Assembly: GCF_900098925.1 (NCBI RefSeq) | Contig: NZ_LT622360.1 | Coordinates: forward strand, 697,136 to 761,135 | From: Bacillus massiliglaciei | GTDB taxonomy: Bacteria; Bacillota; Bacilli; Bacillales; DSM-1321 | Reading direction: 5' to 3' | DNA: 64,000 bases | Shown here: positions 1 through 8,952 of the stretch, in pieces | Numbering within the stretch: the stretch's first letter is position 1 | Layout of the letters: every line of letters starts with the position of its first letter | Made by a program: the position numbers and the translations under genes | Notes under the pieces: generated by a model | The model's input: only the letters and a program-made list of their open reading frames with translations | Told to the model about the DNA's origin: nothing | Database searches by the model: none

Positions 1-2
1 AG

Positions 3-725
3 TCCCATCGGCAAGTGACGATCAAAGAGGGAGACACAGTAGTCATTGCGGCTTCACCGCTTCAGGGCGGAGAGCTTACATTGGCAAAAACAATCGATAT
101 GCTGTACAGGGTGGGAGCGCATGTAGTGACAAACCGTCAGCGTGTCCATGTTACAGGTCATGGAAGCCAGGAAGAACTTAAAATGATGATTAACCTATTA
201 AGACCAAAATTCTTCATTCCTGTCCATGGTGAATACCGCCATTTATATGCACATGAGAAAGTCGCCATGGAAGCTGGTATACCAAGGGAGAATATTGTAA
301 TTGCGAGCAAGGGTGACGTCATTGAGGCCAAGAAAGACGGAATTCGAATAGCAGGCAAAGTGCCGTTTGGAAATATTCTGATAGATGGCAGCGGGGTAGG
401 TGATGTCGGAAATATTGTGCTGCGCGACCGCAGACTTTTATCCCAAGATGGGATTTTAATTGTTGTTGTGACATTAAAAAGGCAGGATAAAAGCATTGTA
501 GCAGGACCGGAAATGATATCCAGAGGATTTGTGTATGTTCGGGAATCTGAAGGACTTATGGAGGAAGCCTCTGAAAGAGTTACTGCCATCGTTAAGGAAA
601 ATGGAAGCCGTCAGCCATTTGACTGGGCAACATTGAAGCAGGAAATGCGCGATTCTCTTAACCAGTTCTTTTACGAAAAAACAAAGCGCCGCCCAATGAT
701 TTTGCCAATTATTATGGAAATATAA
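3..725 (+). CDS. rnjB: Ribonuclease J, C-terminal 240 residues (probably RNase J2)
   Basis: The open frame enters from the left edge, so only the C-terminal part is present and the true start lies outside. The visible part covers the end of the beta-CASP region and the C-terminal domain: an FIPVHGEYRHLY segment around residues 69-80 carries the conserved histidine of the last metallo-beta-lactamase motifs, and the chain ends FFYEKTKRRPMILPIIMEI. RNase J enzymes are 5'-exo/endoribonucleases that act in mRNA turnover. The neighbours tepA, ylzJ and spoIIIE match the place of ymfA (rnjB) in B. subtilis, which is why J2 is preferred over J1. The paralogue assignment rests on context, not on diagnostic residues. 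Confidence 0.85.
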   Translation, partial: SHRQVTIKEGDTVVIAASPLQGGELTLAKTIDMLYRVGAHVVTNRQRVHVTGHGSQEELKMMINLLRPKFFIPVHGEYRHLYAHEKVAMEAGIPRENIVIASKGDVIEAKKDGIRIAGKVPFGNILIDGSGVGDVGNIVLRDRRLLSQDGILIVVVTLKRQDKSIVAGPEMISRGFVYVRESEGLMEEASERVTAIVKENGSRQPFDWATLKQEMRDSLNQFFYEKTKRRPMILPIIMEI

Positions 726-737
726 AACTGACGGCAA

Positions 738-788
738 AGCTGATTTTATGGGGGGGGATTTTCCCTTCGATAAAATTGGCTTTTTTTA
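738..788 (+). terminator. Rho-independent terminator of rnjB
   Basis: AGCTGATTTTAT pairs over 12 bp (two G-T pairs) with ATAAAATTGGCT around a G-rich loop and is followed by a run of seven Ts. Confidence 0.8.
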
Positions 789-913
789 TTCCTATTTGAA
801 ATCGGAATGAACGGCTGTTTGCTGAAGGTCGGCGTCAGCTTTTTGGAAATGTGCTGTATAGAGAGCTTATGGTCAGTACACCCGGATTTAAGAAATGTCT
901 TTATCTTTTATAA

Positions 914-942
914 GAATGAAGTATCCGGCCGGTGACATACTA
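914..942 (+). promoter_or_regulatory. Candidate forespore (sigma-G/F type) promoter of tepA
   Basis: GAATG at 914-918 fits the sigma-G -35 pattern GHATR. CATACTA at 936-942 fits the -10 pattern CATNHTA. The spacer is 17 bp, against about 18 in the consensus. The site lies 31 bp before the tepA start. This is a match by eye only, but it agrees with a sporulation or germination role for TepA. Confidence 0.4.
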
Positions 943-973
943 AAATTACTTAGTGTGGAAAGGGGTTTAGAAA

Positions 974-1705
974 ATGGATAAAACACCATTGCCAAATGGA
1001 GGGGATGACCGCCAGGAAGGCAAAAATTCTACCTTGATGGAAAAAATACAGCAGCTTGGCAGTACGAATGTTCCTCAAATGTCCCAGGATTCTAAGATTC
1101 ACTGTTTAACAATCGTTGGACAGATCGAAGGTCATATGCAGCTTCCGCCGCAAAATAAGACAACAAAATATGAGCATGTCATTCCTCAAATTGTAGCAAT
1201 TGAACAAAATCCAAATATAGAAGGACTGCTTGTCATTTTAAATACAGTTGGCGGTGATGTAGAAGCCGGACTGGCGATTGCTGAAATGCTTGCTTCCCTT
1301 TCAAAACCGACCGTGTCGATTGTCCTTGGGGGAGGCCATTCCATCGGGGTCCCCATTGCTGTTTCTTGCGATTATAGCTATATAGCAGGAACGGCCACCA
1401 TGACCATTCATCCAATTCGCCTGACCGGCCTTGTGATTGGAGTTCCGCAAACCTTTGAATACTTGGATAAAATGCAGGACAGAGTGATTAAGTTTGTTAC
1501 AGATCATTCTCAAGTGTCCGAAGAAAGCTTTAAAGAACTGATGTTTGCCAAAGGCAATTTAACAAGGGATATCGGAACAAATGTGGTAGGAACAGAAGCT
1601 GTAAAAGAAGGGATTATTGACGAAGTGGGCGGAGTCGGGCAGGCCATCAGAAAATTGAATGAACTGATGAATGTCAAGAATGATGAGGAGGGACTGCTTC
1701 AATGA
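974..1705 (+). CDS. tepA: ClpP-class serine protease TepA
   Basis: A 243-residue protein of the ClpP/crotonase fold. [21 protein letters not shown] around residues 85-105 is the oxyanion-hole region and [13 protein letters not shown] around 119-131 carries the likely nucleophilic serine, in the position of the GxASxG motif of Clp[11 protein letters not shown] follows with a histidine in the expected catalytic place. In B. subtilis TepA (YmfB) has been linked to degradation of small acid-soluble spore proteins in outgrowing spores and earlier to protein translocation. It starts at ATG after GAAAGGGG and overlaps the next gene by four bases (ATGA), so the two are co-translated. A sigma-G-like promoter lies just upstream. 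Confidence 0.88.
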   Translation: MDKTPLPNGGDDRQEGKNSTLMEKIQQLGSTNVPQMSQDSKIHCLTIVGQIEGHMQLPPQNKTTKYEHVIPQIVAIEQNPNIEGLLVILNTVGGDVEAGLAIAEMLASLSKPTVSIVLGGGHSIGVPIAVSCDYSYIAGTATMTIHPIRLTGLVIGVPQTFEYLDKMQDRVIKFVTDHSQVSEESFKELMFAKGNLTRDIGTNVVGTEAVKEGIIDEVGGVGQAIRKLNELMNVKNDEEGLLQ

Positions 1706-1920
1706 CGCTGTATACGATCATACCTGAGGAAATGATTTTTGAGGATCAGCCGGAGATGCGGCAGAATTTATTTGAAATTCAGCTGGGCGGTATACCTGTT
1801 CAGGTAGAACATGATGGCGGCCAGTCTCTTCGGATTGAACGCATATTAAGCACAGACCCGGCAGATTTCCTGCATCACCATATTCAGCCTGGAAAAACGA
1901 TTCCATTGTTTTATTCATGA
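1702..1920 (+). CDS. ylzJ: YlzJ-like small protein
   Basis: A 72-residue protein ([13 protein letters not shown]...) that overlaps the tepA stop in an ATGA junction. Small proteins of this type follow tepA and precede spoIIIE across Bacillus. It has no membrane segment or recognisable catalytic motif. Its function is unknown, and the strict overlap suggests translational coupling with TepA. Confidence 0.8.
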   Translation: MTLYTIIPEEMIFEDQPEMRQNLFEIQLGGIPVQVEHDGGQSLRIERILSTDPADFLHHHIQPGKTIPLFYS

Positions 1921-1977
1921 AAATAGAAAATAAGTCCAACTGAGCTAAAATATGATATAATGAACAAAATCGAAAAC

Positions 1978-2003
1978 AGCAGCCGTTCGGCTGCTTTCTT
2001 CCG
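1978..2003 (+). terminator. Rho-independent terminator after tepA-ylzJ
   Basis: AGCAGCC and GGCTGCT form a 7-bp stem around the loop GTTC, followed by a T-rich tract (TTTCTTCCGTTTT). Confidence 0.7.
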
Positions 2004-2086
2004 TTTTAGAGAATACTTTTAAGATATTCGGTTCAGGATTTCTGTCCGATTATGATGTAAATGATGAAGAGTTAAGGTGTGATAGT

Positions 2087-4447
2087 ATGGCAAAGAGAAA
2101 AAAAAGAGGAAAGGCAAGTACGGATAAATTAAAAGTAACGTTAAAATATGAACTGATAGGTTTAGCCGTATTGGGATTAACCATCATTGCGCTTGCAAAG
2201 CTTGGTGCAGTAGGTCGCGGAATCGTTTCACTTGTGCGTTTCTTCATGGGTGAATGGTATATATTATTTTTGGCAGGTATGCTGATTCTCGGGTTTTATT
2301 TAATGATTAAACGAGCTACGCCCTATTTATTAAAGCGGCAGCTGGTTGGCTTATATTTTATTATAGCGAGTTTGCTGCTTTTGAGTCATGTGACATTATT
2401 CAATAATCTTTCAGAAGGCGGTCCCTTTACAAAGCCTAGTGTCATTGCCAATACATTCGAGCTTTATAAAATGGAGATTCAAGGGGAAACAAGTTCTACG
2501 GATCTCGGCGGCGGAATGATAGGAGCTGTATTGTTTGCCGCTTCTTATTTTCTTTTTGATGCAGCCGGATCGAAAATCGCAGCTTTCCTTTTTATAGTAG
2601 TTGGCTTTGTCTTGCTGACGGGCCGTTCTTTAGGAGATACCCTTGGCAAATTTTTCAAAAAGTCTGGGGGGGTTATTAAGGGACAGTGGTCAGCCTTTTT
2701 AGATGATATGAAAAACTGGAAACAAGAAAGAAAAACCAAGAAAACGGTTGGAAAAAGAGCAAACAGAAGGGCTTCCAGACGTTCACCGGCTGATGAAGAA
2801 GATAACGGGGATGTATCGCCGCAAGCGGAAGAAAATACTGAACCGGTAGTTTCCGAGCCTATTATATCCAGTTTTTCGGATATGGCATATCCGGAAGAAG
2901 AGACCGGATATCGCATTCAAAAGGAAACAAAGCATGAGGAAGAAGCAGATTCATCTAATGATGGACAGAATGATTTGGCTCCTCAAATGAATTTCACAGA
3001 AGTAGAAAATGTCGATTATACGCTGCCGTCTCTTTCTTTGCTCAATCAGCCGAGAAAAACCGATCAAAGCGGTGAATATCGCTTAATACATGAAAATGCG
3101 GCCAAGCTGGAAAAAACGTTTCAAAGTTTTGGAGTAAAAGCTAAGGTGACGCAGGTTCACTTGGGTCCTGCTGTAACAAAGTACGAAGTTCATCCCGATG
3201 TCGGCGTTAAGGTCAGTAAGATTGTAAGTCTTTCGGATGACCTGGCCCTAGCCCTCGCGGCAAAGGATATCCGAATGGAAGCACCGATTCCAGGAAAGTC
3301 TGCGATTGGAATTGAGGTCCCAAATTCGGAAATTGCAATGGTATCCTTAAGGGAAGTTCTTGAAGCAAAAGAGGCTGATAAGCCGGACGAAAAACTGCAG
3401 ATAGGATTAGGCAGAAACATTTCAGGTGAAGCGGTGAAAGCGGAACTGAACAAGATGCCCCACCTGCTTGTGGCCGGGGCTACAGGGAGCGGAAAGTCAG
3501 TCTGCATTAATGGAATCATCACAAGTATTTTAATGAGAGCAAAACCGCATGAAGTAAAAATGATGATGATTGATCCTAAAATGGTTGAGCTTAATGTATA
3601 TAACGGAATCCCGCATTTGCTAGCTCCGGTAGTGACTAATCCGAAAAAGGCCGCGCAGGCCCTTCAGAAAGTTGTCAGTGAGATGGAAAGACGGTATGAA
3701 TTATTTTCTCATACGGGCACTAGGAATATTGAAGGGTATAACGATTATATTAACCGGATGAACAAGGCAGAAAACGAAAAGCAGCCTCTTCTTCCTTATA
3801 TTGTCGTGATAGTAGACGAGCTTGCCGATTTAATGATGGTTGCCTCTTCGGATGTTGAGGATGCTATAACACGGCTTGCCCAAATGGCACGGGCTGCCGG
3901 AATTCATCTGATTATCGCTACTCAGCGTCCTTCCGTAGATGTCATCACCGGCGTAATTAAAGCAAATATCCCTTCCCGTATCGCATTCAGCGTTTCTTCC
4001 ATGACAGATTCCCGAACCATTTTGGACATGGGCGGGGCAGAGAAGCTTCTTGGACGGGGAGATATGCTATTTTTGCCTGTCGGCGCATCTAAGCCTCTTC
4101 GTGTTCAGGGTGCATTCTTGTCGGATCAGGAAGTAGAAGAAGTTGTAGAATACGTTATTTCACAGCAAAAGGCGCAATATAACGAGGATATGATTCCTGA
4201 TGATGTACCTGAAACGGCAAAAGGGGAAGTGGAAGATGATCTTTATGAGGAAGCTGTTTCTTTAATTATCGAAATGCAGACAGCTTCAGTTTCAATGCTT
4301 CAGCGGCGTTTCAGAATTGGCTATACCCGGGCTGCAAGGCTGATAGATGAAATGGAGCTTAGGGGCATTGTAGGACCTTATGAAGGAAGCAAGCCAAGAA
4401 TTGTTTTGGTCCCGAAAGAAGGAGGAGGAGAACTCCATACTTCCTAA
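2087..4447 (+). CDS. spoIIIE: DNA translocase SpoIIIE (FtsK family)
   Basis: A 786-residue FtsK/SpoIIIE ATPase that pumps the chromosome into the forespore through the division septum. Four hydrophobic segments lie near residues 22-43, 53-73, 85-103 and 145-175. A charged, low-complexity linker covers about 200-310. The RecA-like motor has a Walker A motif GATGSGKS at 464-471 and a Walker B motif [12 protein letters not shown] near 575-590. The C-terminal winged-helix gamma domain ([20 protein letters not shown] onward) reads the oriented SRS sequences. Its length matches B. subtilis SpoIIIE (about 787). It starts at ATG after an AAGGTGTG-type ribosome site. Confidence 0.97.
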   Translation: MAKRKKRGKASTDKLKVTLKYELIGLAVLGLTIIALAKLGAVGRGIVSLVRFFMGEWYILFLAGMLILGFYLMIKRATPYLLKRQLVGLYFIIASLLLLSHVTLFNNLSEGGPFTKPSVIANTFELYKMEIQGETSSTDLGGGMIGAVLFAASYFLFDAAGSKIAAFLFIVVGFVLLTGRSLGDTLGKFFKKSGGVIKGQWSAFLDDMKNWKQERKTKKTVGKRANRRASRRSPADEEDNGDVSPQAEENTEPVVSEPIISSFSDMAYPEEETGYRIQKETKHEEEADSSNDGQNDLAPQMNFTEVENVDYTLPSLSLLNQPRKTDQSGEYRLIHENAAKLEKTFQSFGVKAKVTQVHLGPAVTKYEVHPDVGVKVSKIVSLSDDLALALAAKDIRMEAPIPGKSAIGIEVPNSEIAMVSLREVLEAKEADKPDEKLQIGLGRNISGEAVKAELNKMPHLLVAGATGSGKSVCINGIITSILMRAKPHEVKMMMIDPKMVELNVYNGIPHLLAPVVTNPKKAAQALQKVVSEMERRYELFSHTGTRNIEGYNDYINRMNKAENEKQPLLPYIVVIVDELADLMMVASSDVEDAITRLAQMARAAGIHLIIATQRPSVDVITGVIKANIPSRIAFSVSSMTDSRTILDMGGAEKLLGRGDMLFLPVGASKPLRVQGAFLSDQEVEEVVEYVISQQKAQYNEDMIPDDVPETAKGEVEDDLYEEAVSLIIEMQTASVSMLQRRFRIGYTRAARLIDEMELRGIVGPYEGSKPRIVLVPKEGGGELHTS

Positions 4448-4448
4448 C

Positions 4449-4493
4449 CACAAGGCATTGAGAGACATCCCTCTCGATGTCTTGTGTCATTTT
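4449..4493 (+). terminator. Terminator of spoIIIE
   Basis: A 16-bp stem (CACAAGGCATTGAGAG with CTCTCGATGTCTTGTG, two G-T pairs) around the loop ACATCC, followed by TCATTTT. It begins one base after the spoIIIE stop. Confidence 0.75.
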
Positions 4494-4518
4494 GGGGACC
4501 GAAATTGCGGGTGAAATC

Positions 4519-4647
4519 CGTTGATTTCTGCTCTGGGCACTTGCTTTCCGAGAGCCGCGGTGAGCCGGCGCATCGCTGATCGCTCTTACTGGGTCTTACC
4601 TGTTCTGCAATTCTCCTTAGAGTCAAGCACCCTGCATTCCAATCTTC
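4519..4647 (-). repeat. Decayed copy of a GC-rich, about 126-bp intergenic element
   Basis: The stretch begins GTTGATTTCTGCTC and ends CTGCATTCCAATC. In between it keeps pieces such as GCTTTCCG, GGTGAGCC and a TGGGTCTTACCTG segment. These align, on the opposite strand, with the well-preserved element at 30088-30213, and the lengths are almost equal. Similar GC-rich intergenic blocks are familiar from many Bacillaceae genomes. The copy is strongly mutated and has no coding content. Confidence 0.5.
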
Positions 4648-4681
4648 CCGTGCTATTTACATCATTCTATTTTAAAAGAAA

Positions 4682-4726
4682 AGAGTGTAGACAAACTCGG
4701 GCATTTGCGAGTTTGTCTACACTCTG
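4682..4726 (-). mobile_element. Solo right end of an IS1182-type element (18-bp hairpin)
   Basis: A perfect 18-bp inverted repeat (AGAGTGTAGACAAACTCG at 4682-4699 and its complement at 4708-4725) closes with CTG at 4724-4726. Sequence and layout match the right end of the complete element at 28578-30298: the shared TTTTAAAAGAAAA lead, the GTAGACAAACTCG core and the terminal CTG. No transposase or left end remains. Read on the minus strand the hairpin is followed by TTTCTTTT, so it may also terminate transcription of the gene to its right. Confidence 0.6.
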
Positions 4727-4761
4727 AATCAAATTTCACATAGAGAAATTTGATTTTTTTA
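4727..4761 (+). terminator. Terminator palindrome abutting the IS end
   Basis: AATCAAATTTC (4727-4737) pairs perfectly over 11 bp with GAAATTTGATT (4745-4755) around ACATAGA, followed by a T tract on the plus strand. Its first base comes directly after the last base of the IS end. It lies between spoIIIE and the converging gene at 4771-5064. Confidence 0.7.
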
Positions 4762-4770
4762 TTTTTGTCG

Positions 4771-5064
4771 TTACTCTGCTTCTGATAAATGGCTGAAACA
4801 AAAGGAATCGAGCATAGCCAGCTCTTCTTCATCAAGGTCAAAGTCAAGAATTTCTTCACTGTCCCTTTCATGAATATCATATTTAACAATTTCTTTTTGT
4901 CCTTCGCCAACTAAATAGATAAGACGGATATATAATCCTTTTTCAGAATAAAGCTCATCATCCTCAGAAACAGAAAAGTCAATCATATATTCGTATCGGT
5001 CTCCGGATAAAATTCCAAACGGATCCTCTAATTTTTCAATACTATATTCTAATAAAGACAGCAT
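4771..5064 (-). CDS. Small acidic protein, probably DUF6509 family
   Basis: A 97-residue, strongly acidic protein (MLSLLEYSIEKLEDPFGILSGDRYEY...) with an Asp/Glu cluster at residues 72-81 (LDFDLDEEEL). It has no signal peptide, membrane segment or catalytic motif. On the minus strand the start is preceded by GAAGGGATG at good spacing. It resembles short Bacillaceae proteins annotated as DUF6509, recalled from memory and unverified. It is transcribed against spoIIIE and away from ymfC. Function unknown. Confidence 0.7.
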   Translation of the reverse strand: MLSLLEYSIEKLEDPFGILSGDRYEYMIDFSVSEDDELYSEKGLYIRLIYLVGEGQKEIVKYDIHERDSEEILDFDLDEEELAMLDSFCFSHLSEAE

Positions 5065-5291
5065 GATTTTTCATCCCTTCAAAACAGATATCATACATTA
5101 TACCTAAGTTAGGGAACGAGGGAAAGAGCCATCGGAGGAAAAGGAAAGCTTTTTTAAACGTTTTCCCAATTATGGATAATTATCAGATTTATATGGAATA
5201 TATGAATATTCTTTTTTTACTGAAATAACAAAACACTATTTATTTATATTTTAAAAAGTGTTATATTATTTTCGATTAGTAGAATTGTTAT

Positions 5292-5309
5292 ACATCAGAA
5301 GTCTGATGT
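5292..5309. promoter_or_regulatory. Candidate GntR operator upstream of ymfC
   Basis: ACATCAGA and TCTGATGT form perfect 8-bp arms around AG, 27 bp before the ymfC start. The size and symmetry suit a GntR/HutC dimer, so autoregulation by YmfC is the simplest reading. Confidence 0.45.
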
Positions 5310-5336
5310 CTTTAGAAAATCGTTGGGGGAGCTTGC

Positions 5337-6062
5337 ATGTCTATTAAGTCTGATAGTCGGCATTTATATTTACAGGTGATCGATCATCTGAAGCAGGACA
5401 TTGAAAAAGGGCTTTATCAGGAAAATGAGAAATTGCCTTCAGAATTTGAACTAGCCAAAAAATTGGGTGTCAGCAGGGCAACCTTAAGAGAAGCGCTGCG
5501 GATATTGGAGGAAGAAGGCTACATCTTGCGCAAGCATGGTGTCGGTACATTTATCAATCCGAAACCTCGTTTTTCATCAGGCATCGAGAATTTGACCAGT
5601 GTCACAAAGATGATTGAAGAGGCAGGCATGAAACCTGGTACGATTTATTTAAAGACATCGACTCAGCAGGCTGCAGAAGAGGATATGCGGAGATTTGGCT
5701 GTCAGCGAGATGAAGAAATTGTTTTAATCGAACGAGTCCGCACGGCAGATGGCAAGCCCGTGATTTATTGCATGGATAAAATTCCAGAATCTTATTTTTC
5801 GGAAAATTTCAAGAAGAATGACGAATCTTTATTTGATATGCTGGAAAAGGATAAGCATCGAAGAATTACCCATGCTGTTGCCGAGATAGAACCGATTGGA
5901 TATCACGAAAAGGTTTCGCCTATCTTAGAGTGTTCGCCGGACTCAGCGCTTCTTGTACTAAAACAGATGCATTTCGATGACAGAGATCAGCCAGTCCTTT
6001 ATTCTGTAAACTACTTTAAAGCAAATATGTTCAGTTTCCATGTTGTGCGCAAGAGAGTTTGA
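5337..6062 (+). CDS. ymfC: GntR/HutC-family transcriptional regulator YmfC
   Basis: A 241-residue regulator. Residues 1-75 hold the GntR winged helix ([16 protein letters not shown]... [31 protein letters not shown]). Residues 90-235 form a UTRA ligand-binding domain with the typical GxV/RxADGxPV-like segment [20 protein letters not shown]. It starts at ATG after a GGGGGAG site. It lies directly before a purine nucleoside ABC importer on the same strand with a palindromic operator at its own promoter, so control of that importer and of itself is likely. The ligand cannot be read from the sequence. Confidence 0.88.
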   Translation: MSIKSDSRHLYLQVIDHLKQDIEKGLYQENEKLPSEFELAKKLGVSRATLREALRILEEEGYILRKHGVGTFINPKPRFSSGIENLTSVTKMIEEAGMKPGTIYLKTSTQQAAEEDMRRFGCQRDEEIVLIERVRTADGKPVIYCMDKIPESYFSENFKKNDESLFDMLEKDKHRRITHAVAEIEPIGYHEKVSPILECSPDSALLVLKQMHFDDRDQPVLYSVNYFKANMFSFHVVRKRV

Positions 6063-6120
6063 ATCCGCCGTTCAGGCTGCCGAAAATTTTTAAAACGCTG
6101 TGGAAACGTAAACATTATTT

Positions 6121-6148
6121 ACTTTTCAGAACACTTCTACTCTGAAAA
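6121..6148 (+). promoter_or_regulatory. Overlapping CodY-like boxes upstream of the nucleoside importer
   Basis: ACTTTTCAGAACACT at 6121-6135 matches the CodY box AATTTTCWGAAAATT at 12 of 15 positions. TCTACTCTGAAAATT at 6136-6150 matches at 11 of 15. The inner bases also form an inverted repeat (TTTTCAGA and TCTGAAAA). CodY control of the homologous guanosine importer nupNOPQ is established in B. subtilis. That the same holds here is inferred. Confidence 0.4.
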
Positions 6149-6172
6149 TTTCTGTACTAGGGGGTAAAATTC

Positions 6173-7249
6173 TTGAAGAAGAAAAAATTTGGCCTGGCAT
6201 TATCACTTGTTTTAGCTGCAGGAACAATTTTAGGCGCTTGTGGTAACAAAGAAGAAGAAAGCGGATCTGAAAAGAAAAATAATTTCACGGTGGCCATGGT
6301 TACTGATACAGGCGGTGTAGATGACGAATCATTCAACCAATCCGCATGGAAAGGAATCCAGGAATTTGGCAAGGAAAATGATTTGGAAAAAGGGAAAGAT
6401 GGCTTCAATTACCTGCAATCTAAATCAGATGCCGATTATGCCAAGAACCTGAATACATTAGTACGTGAAGATTATAATTTAATCTATGGAATCGGTTTCC
6501 TTCTGGCTGAATCAGTAGCTGAAGTTGCTGATCAAAGACCAGATTCTCAATTTGCTATTGTAGATACTGTTGTTGATAAAGATAACGTTGCAAGCATCAA
6601 TTTTAAAGAGGAGCAAGGCTCCTTCCTTGTGGGTGTCATTGCCGGCCTTCAGACAAAAACAAATAAAGTCGGCTTCATTGGCGGGGTAGAATCAGAATTG
6701 ATTAAAAAATTCGAAGTAGGCTTCAAAGCAGGTGTCCTTTCAGTTAACCCGAAAGCAGAGATTGAGGTGAAATATGCCGGTGACTTTAATAAAGCGGATA
6801 TCGGTAAATCAACTGCCGGTTCTATGTACTCTTCAGGAGCTGACATTATCTATCATGCTGCAGGCGGAACTGGAAAAGGTGTCTTCACAGAGGCAGTAGA
6901 GCAGAAGCAAAAAGATCCGGACAGAGAAATCTTTGTCATCGGTGTGGACAGTGACCAAGCTAAATTGGGTGACGTTCCGGGAACGGATGATAATGTAACG
7001 CTTACTTCTATGATTAAGCGCGTGGATATTGCCGTAAAGGACCTTGCTGAAAAGACGAAGGCAGGGAACTTCCCTGGCGGAGAAGTCATTCAATACGGAA
7101 TTGAAGAGAATGGTGTCGGCATTGCTGATACAAAAGACAATGTTACCGAAGAATCTTTAAAAGCGGTTGAAGAATGGACAGAGAAGATTAAATCAGGAGA
7201 TTTAGTAGTCCCAGCCACAGATGAAGAATTCAAAAAAATGAAATTTTAA
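6173..7249 (+). CDS. nupN: BMP-family purine nucleoside-binding lipoprotein (NupN/BmpA-like)
   Basis: A 358-residue solute-binding lipoprotein. The signal peptide ends in the lipobox LGAC, so the mature protein starts at Cys23. The BMP/PnrA domain follows: [20 protein letters not shown] near residues 43-62, the [12 protein letters not shown] region, and GVDSDQAKL near 259-267. It delivers nucleosides to the ABC permeases encoded next. It starts at TTG, supported by GGGGGT nine bases upstream. A strong intercistronic hairpin follows, which should leave more binding protein than membrane components. The nup symbol is by homology to the B. subtilis guanosine transporter, which lies at another locus there. 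Confidence 0.88.
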   Translation: MKKKKFGLALSLVLAAGTILGACGNKEEESGSEKKNNFTVAMVTDTGGVDDESFNQSAWKGIQEFGKENDLEKGKDGFNYLQSKSDADYAKNLNTLVREDYNLIYGIGFLLAESVAEVADQRPDSQFAIVDTVVDKDNVASINFKEEQGSFLVGVIAGLQTKTNKVGFIGGVESELIKKFEVGFKAGVLSVNPKAEIEVKYAGDFNKADIGKSTAGSMYSSGADIIYHAAGGTGKGVFTEAVEQKQKDPDREIFVIGVDSDQAKLGDVPGTDDNVTLTSMIKRVDIAVKDLAEKTKAGNFPGGEVIQYGIEENGVGIADTKDNVTEESLKAVEEWTEKIKSGDLVVPATDEEFKKMKF

Positions 7250-7263
7250 TTATAGCTTTCACT

Positions 7264-7300
7264 AGAAAGAAAGAGGGCGTTGTGCCCTCTGTTCTTTCTT
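7264..7300 (+). terminator. Intercistronic terminator-like hairpin
   Basis: A stem of about 15 bp (AGAAAGAAAGAGGGC with GCCCTCTGTTCTTTCT, one bulged base) lies between the lipoprotein and ATPase genes. The T-rich 3' arm is not followed by a long T run, so partial readthrough or 3'-end stabilisation is plausible. Confidence 0.6.
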
Positions 7301-7416
7301 ATTAAGCGAAAAACCAAATGAAAAAAAATGAAAGTTTCATAGTTTTCCATTTGGTTTTTCTTAAGCCAAAGTCATTGTTTACTTTCTATACACTCATTCT
7401 AGGAGTTGATAATAAC

Positions 7417-8952
7417 GTGGATTATGTAATCGAGATGCTTAATATTCGAAAAGAATTTCCTGGAATTGTTGCGAATGATAATGTTACGCTTCAGGTAAAA
7501 AAAGGCGAGATACATGCGTTACTGGGGGAAAATGGTGCAGGGAAATCTACTCTTATGAACGTTCTTTTTGGTCTTTATCAGCCTGAACAGGGAGAAATTC
7601 GAGTAAATGGCAAGCCAGTGAACATTTCCAGTCCAAATGTTGCAAATGAACTGGGAATAGGGATGGTCCATCAGCATTTTATGCTCGTTGATCCTTTTAC
7701 GGTGACGGAAAACATTATCTTGGGCAAGGAACCGGCTAAAGCAGGGAAAATTAATTTAAAACAAGCGAGTGATGAGGTAAGGGAATTATCCGAAAAATAT
7801 CAGCTTAAGGTCGACCCGGATGCGAAAATTGCCGATATTTCCATAGGGATGCAGCAACGTGTCGAAATAATAAAAACATTGTACCGCGGGGCGGAAATCT
7901 TAATATTTGATGAACCGACCGCCGTATTAACTCCTCAGGAAATCAAAGAATTAATTATCATCATGAAGGCTTTGATAAAAGAAGGAAAATCTATCATACT
8001 GATTACTCACAAATTAAAGGAAATAATGGAAGTGTGTGACAGGGTTACAGTGATACGGAAAGGGCAGGGCATTGGTACGGTTGATGTCAAAAACACAAAC
8101 CCGAATGAATTGGCGAGCCTTATGGTTGGCAGGGAAGTGGTGTTCAAGACGGAAAAAAAGGAAGCCAGTCCAGCCGGTGCAGTTTTGGAAGTGAATAATC
8201 TTGAAGTTGCAGATGCAAGAGGCGTGAAAGCGGTCAGAGGTCTCGACCTTACTGTACATGCAGGGGAAATTGTCGGCATTGCCGGCGTAGATGGAAATGG
8301 GCAGTCTGAATTGATAGAAGCTTTGACAGGACTGCGAAAGGCTGCAGGCGGATCGATTAAAATTAACGGAAAAGAAATTAGAAATCTTAAACCTCGGAAA
8401 ATTACAGAATCAGGGGTCGGCCATATTCCGGAAGACCGTCATAAACACGGACTTGTCCTGGATTATAGCATCGGTGAAAATATTTTATTACAAACCTACT
8501 ATCAAAAGCCTTATTCAAAAAGTGGTATCTTGAATTCAAGGAAAATGTTTGAAAAGGCCCGCAGCCTCATTAAAGGGTATGATGTCCGGACGCCGAGCGA
8601 ATACACTCCGGCCAGGGCTCTTTCAGGAGGGAACCAGCAAAAGGCTATTATCGGCAGGGAAGTAGACAGGAACCCAGATCTGTTAATTGCTGCCCAGCCA
8701 ACAAGAGGTCTTGATGTAGGTGCGATTGAATTCATCCACAAGCGGCTGATTGAACAAAGGGATGCGGGGAAAGCTGTCTTGCTGATTTCCTTTGAATTGG
8801 ATGAAATTATGAATATAAGCGACCGGATTGCAGTGATATATGAAGGGAAAATCGTTTCTATCGTCAGCCCGAAAGAAACTTCTGAACAAGAACTTGGTCT
8901 TTTGATGGCCGGCAGTAAGCGAGCGAAAGCAGGTGAAGACAAGCATGTCTAA
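7417..8952 (+). CDS. nupO: Nucleoside ABC transporter ATPase with two ABC domains
   Basis: A 511-residue double ATPase of the sugar/nucleoside (RbsA-like) type. The first half has Walker A GENGAGKST (about residues 39-47), a degenerate signature ISIGMQQRVEI and Walker B LIFDEPTAVL. The second half has the altered P-loop GVDGNGQSE, signature LSGGNQQKA and LLIAAQPTRGLDVG, as usual for this family. The start is taken as GTG at 7417 because AGGAG lies 11 bases upstream and family members begin at this position. An in-frame ATG 99 bases earlier has no ribosome site. It overlaps the permease gene by eight bases. Confidence 0.92.
   Translation: MDYVIEMLNIRKEFPGIVANDNVTLQVKKGEIHALLGENGAGKSTLMNVLFGLYQPEQGEIRVNGKPVNISSPNVANELGIGMVHQHFMLVDPFTVTENIILGKEPAKAGKINLKQASDEVRELSEKYQLKVDPDAKIADISIGMQQRVEIIKTLYRGAEILIFDEPTAVLTPQEIKELIIIMKALIKEGKSIILITHKLKEIMEVCDRVTVIRKGQGIGTVDVKNTNPNELASLMVGREVVFKTEKKEASPAGAVLEVNNLEVADARGVKAVRGLDLTVHAGEIVGIAGVDGNGQSELIEALTGLRKAAGGSIKINGKEIRNLKPRKITESGVGHIPEDRHKHGLVLDYSIGENILLQTYYQKPYSKSGILNSRKMFEKARSLIKGYDVRTPSEYTPARALSGGNQQKAIIGREVDRNPDLLIAAQPTRGLDVGAIEFIHKRLIEQRDAGKAVLLISFELDEIMNISDRIAVIYEGKIVSIVSPKETSEQELGLLMAGSKRAKAGEDKHV

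Larger units (their letters stand above)
4448..4770. other. Gene-free stretch between converging genes
   Basis: These 323 bases hold the spoIIIE terminator, the decayed GC-rich repeat, the IS-end hairpin and a second terminator palindrome, each listed separately. I see no credible coding sequence here. Confidence 0.7.

Noticed and set aside
1950-1961. TATAAT as a promoter before spoIIIE
   Set aside because: The -10 is good, but no -35 lies at 16-18 bp and a terminator follows immediately.
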